From assembly GCA_023432075.1 (NCBI GenBank), contig JAEYVD010000090.1, forward strand, positions 1 through 8,027: a stretch of 8,027 nt of DNA, written 5' to 3'. This document shows positions 1-7,332 of the stretch, piece after piece. The notes under the pieces are model-generated. The model had not been told where the DNA came from. It was given only the letters and a program-made list of their open reading frames with translations, and did no database searches. This DNA comes from Pseudomonadota bacterium. Lineage in GTDB: Bacteria; Pseudomonadota; Gammaproteobacteria; Burkholderiales; Burkholderiaceae_B. Both the position numbers and the translations under genes were made by a program. The stretch's first letter is position 1. Every line of letters begins with the position of its first letter.

Positions 1-1178
<1,178 letters not shown>

Positions 1179-1200
1179 AGCGACTGACGCCGAAAGCCCC

Positions 1201-1662
1201 ATGACGCGCATCGATTTCGCATTCGGCGCGCCCGACCGCCTGCGCATGGCCTGCCAGGTCGTGCGCAAGCGCGTCCTGGCAGGCCAGCGGCTGGTGGTGT
1301 ACTGTAAAGACGGTTCGCGCCTGGCGGCGTTCGACCGGATGCTGTGGGCGTTCGACGACACGGCGTTCGTGCCGCACGTGCTGGCAAACGATCCGCTGGC
1401 CGCTGAGACCCCGGTCGTGCTCACCGCCGGAGACCCGCTGCAGGCCTTGCAGGCCGCGGGACAGCCCGATCAGCCGCAGCCCTGGCTGATGAACCTGGAC
1501 GACGATTGCCCGCCGGGCTTTGACGCTTTCGAACGTCTCCTGGAAATCGTCTCGGACGATCCCGACGACAAGCAGGCGGCCCGGCAGCGATGGCGGACCT
1601 ACCAGACGGCCGGTCATGTGCCGCAAAGCCACGACCTGAGCCGCAAGACCCCAGGCGGCTGA
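1201..1662 (+). CDS. holC: DNA polymerase III subunit chi (HolC)
   Basis: Chi is the accessory subunit of the clamp-loader complex. It binds psi (HolD) and the C-terminal tail of SSB, linking the replisome to SSB-coated lagging-strand DNA. The predicted 153-residue protein is close to the 147 residues of the E. coli protein. It shows the expected small alpha/beta pattern: an N-terminal basic helix region (residues 13-26), the strand-loop LVVYCKDGSRL (31-41), the helix FDRMLWAF (44-51), and FVPHV (56-60) with the following acidic segment. The PWLMNLDDDCPPGF segment (94-107) resembles the family's NL.....P motif. ATG at 1201 lies 22 bases after pepA; pepA-holC adjacency is also the E. coli arrangement and supports both the start and the identity. 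The ribosome binding site is weak, so co-transcription with pepA is likely. The C-terminal 15 residues are polar and probably flexible. Confidence 0.9.
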   Translation: MTRIDFAFGAPDRLRMACQVVRKRVLAGQRLVVYCKDGSRLAAFDRMLWAFDDTAFVPHVLANDPLAAETPVVLTAGDPLQALQAAGQPDQPQPWLMNLDDDCPPGFDAFERLLEIVSDDPDDKQAARQRWRTYQTAGHVPQSHDLSRKTPGG

Positions 1663-1706
1663 CCCGTCCCCCACGCGCGCCCGCGCGCCGCGTCCACCAG
1701 AATCTC

Positions 1707-1711
1707 GGGAG
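1707..1711 (+). promoter_or_regulatory. Ribosome binding site for the DUF2486-like gene
   Basis: GGGAG lies five bases before ATG 1717. It is the only good Shine-Dalgarno match in the holC-downstream gap and it fixes the start of the small gene. Confidence 0.6.
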
Positions 1712-1716
1712 TTTCC

Positions 1717-2142
1717 ATGCCCGCTCGCTCATCCGACCCCGGCATCCCCACCCTGACCCATCGCGCCGAGCCCTCGTTCCACGACCCGTCGGACGACGAC
1801 GCCGATGCCCCGCTCTTGACGGAACTGGCCGACGAAGCCGGACCGGTCTACGAACACGACCCGTTCCCCGTGCTGACGGACGTAGCCGGCGACGACGAGC
1901 CGCCAGCGCCGCAGGCGCTCCTTTCGGCCGAACGGGCAGCAACCCCGTCCACGCCATCGCCCGCCGCCCCGGCACTGCAGGTTCTGCCGGACGCCACCGT
2001 GCTCGCCGCCCGCTTGCAGGCCGAGGTGGAACAGGTCATGCGGCAGGCGCTTGCCGACGCGGTGACGCAGTTACAAGCGCGCATGGATGCGGAATTGCCT
2101 GCTATCGTTGCCCGTGTACTCAATGAAGTCAGGCAAGGCTGA
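1717..2142 (+). CDS. Small acidic, probably disordered protein, DUF2486-like
   Basis: This gene encodes 141 residues, starting at ATG 1717 behind GGGAG and ending at TGA 2140-2142. The N-terminal two thirds is rich in Asp, Glu, Pro and Ala and has the look of a disordered chain. It contains three copies of a short motif about 20 residues apart: IPTLTH (10-15), APLLTEL (31-37) and FPVLTDV (50-56). The C-terminal part (about 94-139) is a predicted long amphipathic helix with regularly spaced hydrophobic residues, able to form a coiled coil. There is no signal peptide and no enzyme motif. The position right after holC and the P-x-L-T pattern recall the DUF2486 proteins found after holC in Burkholderiales; I make that link from memory. 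The function is unknown. A role next to chi or the replisome is only an inference from position. Coding status is supported by the ribosome binding site and by the non-random, motif-bearing protein sequence. Confidence 0.72.
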   Translation: MPARSSDPGIPTLTHRAEPSFHDPSDDDADAPLLTELADEAGPVYEHDPFPVLTDVAGDDEPPAPQALLSAERAATPSTPSPAAPALQVLPDATVLAARLQAEVEQVMRQALADAVTQLQARMDAELPAIVARVLNEVRQG

Positions 2143-2216
2143 CTGGATTCTTCAGGGAACTGTAAGGTATCCTTCGCATCTAAGCCTTCTAGGCAATCAC
2201 CATATTTGCCGCATAC

Positions 2217-2221
2217 AGGAG
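2217..2221 (+). promoter_or_regulatory. Ribosome binding site for yccA
   Basis: AGGAG lies six bases before ATG 2228. It decides in favour of this start over in-frame starts further upstream (for example 2087), which would overlap the preceding gene and add an N-terminus not seen in the family. The preceding 85 bases are noticeably less GC-rich than their surroundings and may hold a promoter, but no convincing -35/-10 pair can be picked. Confidence 0.75.
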
Positions 2222-2227
2222 TTCTCC

Positions 2228-2938
2228 ATGAACGAATATCGTCCGTCCCCTTTTAACCGTTCCGGCGCTGTCGCCGGCGCGCCGGGCGAGGTCGCTCGCA
2301 ATCAAGTCCTGCGCAATACGTACTGGCTCCTGGCCCTGTCGCTGATCCCGACGGTGTTGGGCGCGGCCGTCGGCCTCTACACCGGCATCAACCGCGTCAT
2401 GGGCGCCAGCCCCGGCCTGTCCGCCATTGTCTTCCTGGTCGGCGCCTTCGGCCTGATGTTCGCCATCGAGAAGAACAAGAACAGCTCGTTGGGCGTGGTT
2501 CTGCTGCTGGCCTTTACGTTCTTCATGGGCGTCATGCTTTCGCGCCTGCTTGGCTTCGTGATGGGCATGAGCAACGGTTCGCAGCTCGTCATGACGGCGT
2601 TTGGCGGCACCGCGATCGTGTTCGGCACGATGGCCACCCTGGCCACGACCATCAAGCGCGATCTGTCGGGACTGCAGAAATTCCTGTTCATCGGCGCGGT
2701 CGTGATCCTGGTGGCGGCACTGGCCAACATCTTCCTGCAACTGCCGGCCCTGATGCTGACCATCTCGGTGCTCGCCATCGTGATCTTCTCGGCGTTCATG
2801 CTGGTGGACCTGCAGCGCGTGGTCAACGGCGGCGAGACCAACTACGTCTCGGCTACCCTGGCCATCTACCTGGACGTCTACAACGTCTTCTCGAACCTGC
2901 TGATGCTGCTGGGCATCTTCGGCGGCAACCGCGAGTAA
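2228..2938 (+). CDS. yccA: YccA / Bax inhibitor-1 family inner-membrane protein
   Basis: This is a 236-residue polytopic protein of the TMBIM (Bax inhibitor-1) family. It strongly resembles E. coli YccA, an inner-membrane protein known as a substrate and modulator of the FtsH protease. Shared stretches include QVLRNTYWLL (26-35), FGGTAIVF (125-132), ANIFLQLPAL (166-175) and NGGETNY (200-206). About seven hydrophobic segments are visible: roughly 31-52, 62-80, 88-112, 120-141, 153-171, 174-194 and 209-232. The short N-terminus is cytosolic and polar. D194 (MLVDLQ) and D216 (YLDVYN) lie in the last two helices, where Bacillus YetJ has the di-aspartyl pair reported to gate pH-sensitive calcium leak. 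From memory, E. coli YccA lacks this pair, so ion conduction is conceivable here but unproven. The gene has its own strong ribosome binding site and ends 24 bases before an intrinsic terminator. Confidence 0.92.
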   Translation: MNEYRPSPFNRSGAVAGAPGEVARNQVLRNTYWLLALSLIPTVLGAAVGLYTGINRVMGASPGLSAIVFLVGAFGLMFAIEKNKNSSLGVVLLLAFTFFMGVMLSRLLGFVMGMSNGSQLVMTAFGGTAIVFGTMATLATTIKRDLSGLQKFLFIGAVVILVAALANIFLQLPALMLTISVLAIVIFSAFMLVDLQRVVNGGETNYVSATLAIYLDVYNVFSNLLMLLGIFGGNRE

Positions 2939-2962
2939 CGCGCCGTCGCCAGACCAGCACCG

Positions 2963-2995
2963 AAAGGGCCTGCATGCACATGTGGGCCCTTTTTC
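2963..2995 (+). terminator. Rho-independent terminator after yccA
   Basis: An eight-base-pair stem pairs AAAGGGCC (2963-2970) with GGCCCTTT (2985-2992) across a 14-base loop, and a T run follows (TTTTT, 2990-2994). It lies just after the yccA stop and before the next gene, so it separates the pepA-to-yccA group from the reductase group. Confidence 0.85.
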
Positions 2996-3027
2996 ATTGG
3001 GCCGCCCTTTTTTCCCCTCACTTCGAC

Positions 3028-3031
3028 GGAG
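3028..3031 (+). promoter_or_regulatory. Ribosome binding site for the aldo/keto reductase
   Basis: GGAG lies seven bases before ATG 3039. It supports this start over the in-frame ATG at 2982, which lies inside the terminator hairpin and would bury the Tat signal. Confidence 0.65.
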
Positions 3032-3038
3032 CCTTGCC

Positions 3039-3956
3039 ATGCCTGACCGCCGCCGCTTCCTGCAAACCACCGCCAGCGCCGCCCTGTTCGGGGCCGCGTG
3101 GCCGGCATGGGCAGCCACGCCGGGGCAGGCCATGCTCAAGCGCCCGATCCCGTCGTCGGGCGAGACGCTGCCCGTCGTGGGCCTGGGCACCGCGGACACG
3201 TTCAACGTATCGCCCGGCGACGCGGCGGCCATGGCCCCGCTGGCCCAGGTAGTTGAAACGCTGATGCAGGCGGGCGGCAGCCTGATCGACACGGCCCCCA
3301 GCTATGGCGAGGCCGAAGCCGTCACCGGCACCCTGCTGGCTCGCGACGGCGGCCTGCGCAAGCGCGTGTTCCTGGCAACCAAGATCAGCACGCGCGGCCA
3401 CGAATCCGCGATGCGCCAGATCAGGGAATCGCAACAGGCGCTGCGCAGCGACAAGCTTGACCTGATTCAGGTCCATAACCTGATCGACACCCGCAACCAG
3501 CTGGCGTTGCTGCGCGACCTGAAACAGCAGGGCGTGACGCGCTACATCGGCATCACGCATTACACGGACCATGCGCACGATGATCTGACCGAGCTGGTCG
3601 AAAAGGAAAAGCCCGATTTCCTGCAGGTGAACCTGTCGATCGCCTCGCGCAGCGCGGAAAAGCGCCTGCTGCCCGCATGCCAGGCCAACGGCGTCGCGGT
3701 GTTGATCAACCGTCCGTTTGAAGACGGCGCGCTGTTCCGCCAGGTCAAGGGGGTGGCGCTGCCGAAGCTGGCCGCCGAGATCGATTGCACGTCCTGGGCG
3801 CAGATCTTCCTGAAGTTCATCATTGGCCATCCCGCCGTCACGGCCGTCATCCCCGCCACGTCCAAGCCCGCCAACATGGCGGACAATGCGCGCGCCGGCT
3901 TTGGCCGCCAGCCCGACGCCGCTCTGCGCGATCGCATCGCCGCGCTGCTTGCCTGA
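3039..3956 (+). CDS. Tat-exported aldo/keto reductase
   Basis: The product is 305 residues. The N-terminus MPDRRRFLQTTA with a following hydrophobic stretch and AWA-A near residue 25 is a twin-arginine signal, so the folded enzyme is probably sent to the periplasm. The rest is an aldo/keto reductase TIM barrel that normally reduces aldehydes or ketones with NAD(P)H. The full catalytic tetrad is present: D84 and Y89 in LIDTAPSYGEA, K115 in FLATKIS, and H146 in LIQVHN. VVGLGT (46-51) and GVTRYIGITHY (165-175) are also typical. The nicotinamide-side region near the C-terminus (VIPATSKPANMADN, 270-283) replaces the more usual IPGT/S...N pattern. The gene lies after the yccA terminator and four bases before a transporter gene. 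The Tat route fits export with a pre-bound cofactor. The substrate is unknown. Family and export signal are well supported. Confidence 0.9.
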   Translation: MPDRRRFLQTTASAALFGAAWPAWAATPGQAMLKRPIPSSGETLPVVGLGTADTFNVSPGDAAAMAPLAQVVETLMQAGGSLIDTAPSYGEAEAVTGTLLARDGGLRKRVFLATKISTRGHESAMRQIRESQQALRSDKLDLIQVHNLIDTRNQLALLRDLKQQGVTRYIGITHYTDHAHDDLTELVEKEKPDFLQVNLSIASRSAEKRLLPACQANGVAVLINRPFEDGALFRQVKGVALPKLAAEIDCTSWAQIFLKFIIGHPAVTAVIPATSKPANMADNARAGFGRQPDAALRDRIAALLA

Positions 3957-3960
3957 CGCC

Positions 3961-5250
3961 ATGGCGGCCGCCCCTCTGTCCTGGCGCGTTCGTGCCGCGC
4001 GGGCGCTGGGCATCCAAGAGGACGAGCTCGCGCCCGCCGTGTGCGGGTTCGCGTTCTTCTTTTTCCTCTTTTGCGGTTACTTCATGCTGCGCCCCATCCG
4101 CGAAACGATGGGAATCCAGGCGGGCGTGAACCAGTTGCAATGGCTGTTCACCGCCACCTTTCTTGCCACGCTGGCTGTCGTGCCGCTGTTCGGCTGGATC
4201 GCCAACCGCGTGCCGCGCGCCACGCTGGTGACCTGGGTCTACGCCATCTTCGCGCTGACCATGGTGGGCTTTGCCGCCCTGCTCCACCTGCAACCCGGCA
4301 GTGTCTGGGCGGCGCGCGCGTTCTATGTCTGGCTCTCGGTGTTCAACCTGTTCGTCGTGTCCATCGCCTGGAGCCTCATGGCCGACGTCTTTCGCATGGA
4401 ATCGGCCAAGCGGCTGTTCGCGCTGATCGCCGCAGGCGCCAGCGCGGGCGGCCTTTGCGGCCCGTTGCTAGGCGCCCTGCTGGCGGGCGCGCTGGGCCCC
4501 GCGGGCTTGCTAGTGCTTTCGGCCCTGCTGCTGACCGCCACGCTGCCGCTCAAGCAATGGTTGCTGGCGTGGCGCGCCGCATCCCGGCCCGACGTGGGTC
4601 TTGCGGATATGCAACGTCCCATCGAAGGCGCCATCCTGGCCGGACTGTCTCGCACCTTCCAGTCCCGCTACCTGCTCGGCATTTCCCTGCTTGTCGTGCT
4701 GTTGGCCACGCTGAACACCTTTCTCTACATGGAACAGGCGCGGCTGGTCGCCGACGCTTTCCCCGACACCGCCCAGCGCATCCGGGTCTTCAGCGCGCTG
4801 GATTTCACCGTGCAGACGCTGGCGCTGCTGTCGCAGATCTTCATCACCGGGCGCGTGGCCGCCCGCCTGGGATTGCGATTCCTGCTGACCGCCGTCCCGC
4901 TGGCGGTGGCGGCCGCTTTCCTGGCGCTGGCGGCCTTCCCCGTGTTCGCCGTGCTGGCAGCCGCCATGATCCTGCGCCGCGCGGGCGAGTATGCGCTGAT
5001 CCGGCCGGGGCGCGAGATGCTGTTCACGGCGGTCACACCCGAGGACAAATACAAGACGAAGAACGTCATCGACACCGTGGTCTATCGCGGCGGCGACGCC
5101 GCCAGCGGCTGGGTGAAGGCCGGCATCGACACGCTGGGTTATGGCGCGGCACTGATCGCCCTGTTGGGTGCGGTGGTGGCGCTGTGCGCGGCTGCGGTGG
5201 GCCATGGATTGGGCAAGCAGGCCGATCGGCGAAACGACGATCTTCATTAG
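3961..5250 (+). CDS. Twelve-helix transporter resembling the ATP/ADP (NTP) translocase family
   Basis: This gene encodes 429 residues. ATG 3961 comes four bases after the reductase stop. There is no clear ribosome binding site, so translational coupling is likely. The protein is a membrane carrier with about 12 hydrophobic segments (first at about 24-43, last at about 393-414) and a longer polar loop in the middle (about 198-235). LRPIRETMG (43-51) after helix 1 resembles the PxRDxxG-type motif of the NTP/NTP exchanger and related MFS proteins. RPGREMLFT (348-356) and KTKNVIDTVVYRGGD (365-379) are also features I associate with that group. Classical members in Rickettsia, Chlamydia and plastids exchange ATP for ADP. 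Homologues in free-living bacteria are usually annotated simply as MFS transporters, and their substrate is unknown. The family link is from recognition of motifs and is fairly sure. A nucleotide substrate is not implied. Confidence 0.8.
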   Translation: MAAAPLSWRVRAARALGIQEDELAPAVCGFAFFFFLFCGYFMLRPIRETMGIQAGVNQLQWLFTATFLATLAVVPLFGWIANRVPRATLVTWVYAIFALTMVGFAALLHLQPGSVWAARAFYVWLSVFNLFVVSIAWSLMADVFRMESAKRLFALIAAGASAGGLCGPLLGALLAGALGPAGLLVLSALLLTATLPLKQWLLAWRAASRPDVGLADMQRPIEGAILAGLSRTFQSRYLLGISLLVVLLATLNTFLYMEQARLVADAFPDTAQRIRVFSALDFTVQTLALLSQIFITGRVAARLGLRFLLTAVPLAVAAAFLALAAFPVFAVLAAAMILRRAGEYALIRPGREMLFTAVTPEDKYKTKNVIDTVVYRGGDAASGWVKAGIDTLGYGAALIALLGAVVALCAAAVGHGLGKQADRRNDDLH

Positions 5251-5330
5251 ATTTGACCGAATAACCATGTGATTCAACCAAACGGCAGCCGCGTCGTGCG
5301 GTCGCACAATGGCGCAGCCCTCAACGCCTC

Positions 5331-5334
5331 GGGA
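5331..5334 (+). promoter_or_regulatory. Ribosome binding site for the Bug-type binding protein
   Basis: GGGA lies six bases before ATG 5341. It favours this start over the in-frame GTG at 5269, because only ATG 5341 places a signal peptide at the N-terminus. Confidence 0.55.
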
Positions 5335-5340
5335 ATCGTC

Positions 5341-6297
5341 ATGAAACGCTCTGCCTGCCTTGCCGCCCTGTTGCTTTGCCTCGCCGCGCCTCTCGCGCAC
5401 GCCGATTACCCCGAACGCGCCATCACGCTCATCGTGCCGGCCGCTGCGGGCGGCAATGCCGACATCACGGCCCGCCTCATCGGCCAGGAAATGAGCCGCC
5501 TGCTTGGCCAGCCGGTCGTCGTTGAAAACCGCGTGGGCGCCGGCGGCCGCATCGGCACGCAAGCCGTGGTTCGGGCACCCGCGGCCGGCTACACCATCGG
5601 CTATGCCCACGTCGGCACGCTGGTGCTGCACCGCTACCTCTTCAAGCAGCAGTTATACGATCTGGACCGTGACCTGAAACCCATCGGCCTGGTCGCCGAG
5701 ACGCCCAACGTGATCGTCGTGAACGCCGCCTCGCCGTACCGGGACCTGAAAGGCCTCATCGACGCCAGCCGCGCCCAGCCAGACCGCCTGACCATGACCT
5801 CGGCGGACCCAGGCACGACCAGCGAAGTGGGCGTCAAGCTCTTCATTGCCCAGACCGGCGCGGCAGTGCGCCAGATTCCGTACAAGGCCACGGCCGCACA
5901 GCTATCGGACCTGCTGGGCGGCCATGTGGATTCCATGATGGAAAACCTGCCGCCCTTGATCGGCAATCTGAAGGACGGACGGCTGCGCGCGCTGGCCGTG
6001 ACCACTCGCAAGCGCGCCGCGTCCAATCCCGACGTGCCGACGGTGGCCGAACAAGGCTATCCGGACTACGAGCAGTCCGCGTGGAGCGCGCTGGTGGCGC
6101 CCGCAGGCACGCCGGCCGCCGCGATTTCGCGCCTGAACGCCGCAATGAACCAGGCGCTGCGCTCAGACACCGTGAGCCGCGAGTTGCGCAGCCGGTCCCA
6201 GGAGCCCTTGGGCGGCACGCCGCAGGATGTTCAGGCCCAGATCAAAAAGGAGCTGCCCAAGTGGGAAAGCATCATCAAGGCCGCCACACTGGATTGA
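5341..6297 (+). CDS. Bug-family periplasmic solute-binding protein (tripartite tricarboxylate transporter type)
   Basis: The product is 318 residues. A Sec signal peptide (MKRSA, then a Leu/Ala core, with cleavage at AHA-DYP near residue 21) directs it to the periplasm. The mature part has the hallmarks of the Bug/TctC family: YPERAITLIVP (23-33), AAGGNADITAR (35-45) in the ligand-binding loop, VVENRVGAGGRIG (60-72), and IPYKATAAQLSDLLGGHVD (179-197), ending with LPKWESIIKAA. These proteins bind small carboxylates, amino acids or related organic acids. Some work with TctAB membrane partners, and many are orphans. No tctA or tctB is present here. The gene opens the group that continues with a deacylase and a PLP enzyme, which suggests the bound ligand feeds that pathway. 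The ligand itself cannot be predicted. Length and motifs are fully normal. Confidence 0.93.
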   Translation: MKRSACLAALLLCLAAPLAHADYPERAITLIVPAAAGGNADITARLIGQEMSRLLGQPVVVENRVGAGGRIGTQAVVRAPAAGYTIGYAHVGTLVLHRYLFKQQLYDLDRDLKPIGLVAETPNVIVVNAASPYRDLKGLIDASRAQPDRLTMTSADPGTTSEVGVKLFIAQTGAAVRQIPYKATAAQLSDLLGGHVDSMMENLPPLIGNLKDGRLRALAVTTRKRAASNPDVPTVAEQGYPDYEQSAWSALVAPAGTPAAAISRLNAAMNQALRSDTVSRELRSRSQEPLGGTPQDVQAQIKKELPKWESIIKAATLD

Positions 6298-6300
6298 CCC

Positions 6301-6324
6301 GCGCCCCCGCGCCCCCGCGCCCCC
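6301..6324 (+). repeat. Short tandem repeat, three perfect GCGCCCCC units
   Basis: Three identical 8-base units lie end to end between the binding-protein stop (6297) and the deacylase ribosome binding site (6338). The extra C residues before them extend the run as CCC. Such repeats can change in copy number by slippage and would change the spacing between the two genes. A role in regulation is not shown. Confidence 0.85.
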
Positions 6325-6337
6325 GACGCCTTTCCCC

Positions 6338-6341
6338 GGAG
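6338..6341 (+). promoter_or_regulatory. Ribosome binding site for the M14 deacylase
   Basis: GGAG lies seven bases before ATG 6349 and is the only purine-rich element in an otherwise C-rich 51-base gap. It fixes the start. Confidence 0.7.
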
Positions 6342-6348
6342 CCCCCGA

Positions 6349-7329
6349 ATGGCCAGCGTAACCCGCGAGGATTTTTCCGTGGCCGCCGCCACCAACGCGT
6401 CGGCATACCGTCGCATTACGATCCCCGTCCTGCGAATCGGGGCAGGCCCGGGACCCGCCGTCGCGCTGATCGCCGGCGTGCACGGCGACGAATGGGAAGG
6501 CCAGGCCGCCATCCTGGATTTGTGGCATCAGTTGCCGGACATCCTGCAGCGCGGCACCGTCTATCTGCTGCCCGCGGTCAACGCGGAAGCATCGCTTGCC
6601 GGTACGCGGCTGTCCCCCTCCGACGGCGGCAACCTGAACCGCGCCTTCCTCGGCGAACCGGCGCGCGGCTATACCGAAAGCGTGGCAGCGGCCCTGGAAG
6701 CGCGGCTGCTGCCCCGCGTGCAGGCCCTGGTGGACGTGCACAGCGGCGGCGCGTCGCTGCGCTACCTGCCGTCGTCGGTCATCACCCGCTACGGCAGCGA
6801 CCCCTATGACGAACGCCTGCCCGCGCTCGCGCGCGCGTTCGGGCTGCCCGACTGCGTGTTCTTTCGCGGCGGCGAAGCCGGCTCGATGCCCGCGGCGGCC
6901 AGCCGTCACGGCGTGCTGCGCCTGTCTGCCGAGATCGGCGGCGGCCGCGAAACCAGCCAGCTGCTGGTGGACCGTTGCCGGGACGGATTGCTGGGCTGCC
7001 TGGCCGAATTGGGGTTGCTGCAGGGCCAGGCGCCCGCCCCTGCCGCGCAAGTCCGCCTCTACGACCTCGACACGCCCGCCGCGACGCTGCGGTCACGTGA
7101 GCAGGGCGTCTTCGTTCCCGCCGTGGAACTGGGACAATTCGTGGCCGCGCACCAGTGCATCGGCCGCCTGATCGAACCGGCACGGCCCGACGCCCCACCG
7201 CGCGCCCTGCTCAGCCCGCAGGCCGGCACGGTGGTGTGCCTTCGACCCCTCGCGCGCAGCGACGACGGTGATTGTCTGCTGCAGGTGGCCCCCGCTCTCC
7301 CCTTGGACACTCTCGCATCAAGATACTGA
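6349..7329 (+). CDS. M14-family zinc deacylase, succinylglutamate desuccinylase/aspartoacylase type
   Basis: The product is 326 residues, without a signal peptide, so it is probably cytosolic. The zinc site is visible: H45 and E48 in GVHGDEWEG, and H131 in LVDVHSGG. GGNLNRAF (93-100) provides the substrate-carboxylate Asn/Arg pair of the AstE/AspA group, with R98 the likely key residue. E195 in LSAEIGG is the likely general base. A C-terminal beta-rich domain follows (from about 230), again as in the family. Members remove acyl groups from N-acyl amino acids: succinylglutamate in arginine breakdown, acetylaspartate, and acetyl-diaminobutyrate in ectoine use (DoeB/EutE). No ast or ectoine genes are in the window, so the substrate is open. 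The stop is three bases before the PLP enzyme start, which implies coupled expression, and the Bug protein lies 51 bases upstream. A hydrolase acting on an imported N-acyl amino acid is the simplest reading. Confidence 0.88.
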   Translation: MASVTREDFSVAAATNASAYRRITIPVLRIGAGPGPAVALIAGVHGDEWEGQAAILDLWHQLPDILQRGTVYLLPAVNAEASLAGTRLSPSDGGNLNRAFLGEPARGYTESVAAALEARLLPRVQALVDVHSGGASLRYLPSSVITRYGSDPYDERLPALARAFGLPDCVFFRGGEAGSMPAAASRHGVLRLSAEIGGGRETSQLLVDRCRDGLLGCLAELGLLQGQAPAPAAQVRLYDLDTPAATLRSREQGVFVPAVELGQFVAAHQCIGRLIEPARPDAPPRALLSPQAGTVVCLRPLARSDDGDCLLQVAPALPLDTLASRY

Positions 7330-7332
7330 CCC

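Noticed and set aside
1675..1688. Inverted repeat GCGCGC-CC-GCGCGC after holC
   Set aside because: The loop is too short for the full stem and no T run follows, so it is not a convincing terminator. Such runs are expected in this base composition.
2143..2216. Hairpin AAGG-TAT-CCTT and other small inverted repeats before yccA
   Set aside because: Stems of four bases or fewer with no T run. No riboswitch or operator could be recognised.
3004..3018. Second terminator-like element, short GC stem before TTTTTT after the yccA terminator
   Set aside because: The possible stem is only three base pairs. The T run alone is not enough, and the real hairpin at 2963-2992 already explains termination.
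2189..3292. Long antisense open frame (367 codons) over yccA and the start of the reductase gene
   Set aside because: It is His/Gln/Arg-rich, has no recognisable domain and crosses a terminator. It is a by-product of GC-rich codon use opposite real genes.
4041..5264. Second + strand frame (407 codons) inside the transporter gene
   Set aside because: It is an Arg/Pro/His-rich shadow frame. The other frame gives a clear membrane protein with family motifs.
5251..5340. Possible promoter before the binding-protein gene, with TTGACC at 5253-5258
   Set aside because: The -35-like hexamer is good, but no acceptable -10 lies 16-18 bases downstream (the region reads like AACCAA). A promoter here is plausible from gene layout but not supported by the bases.
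4510..5631. Antisense open frame (373 codons) across the transporter and binding-protein genes
   Set aside because: It spans two well-supported genes and a gap, is low in complexity and rich in Gln/His/Arg/Gly, and matches no family I recognise.
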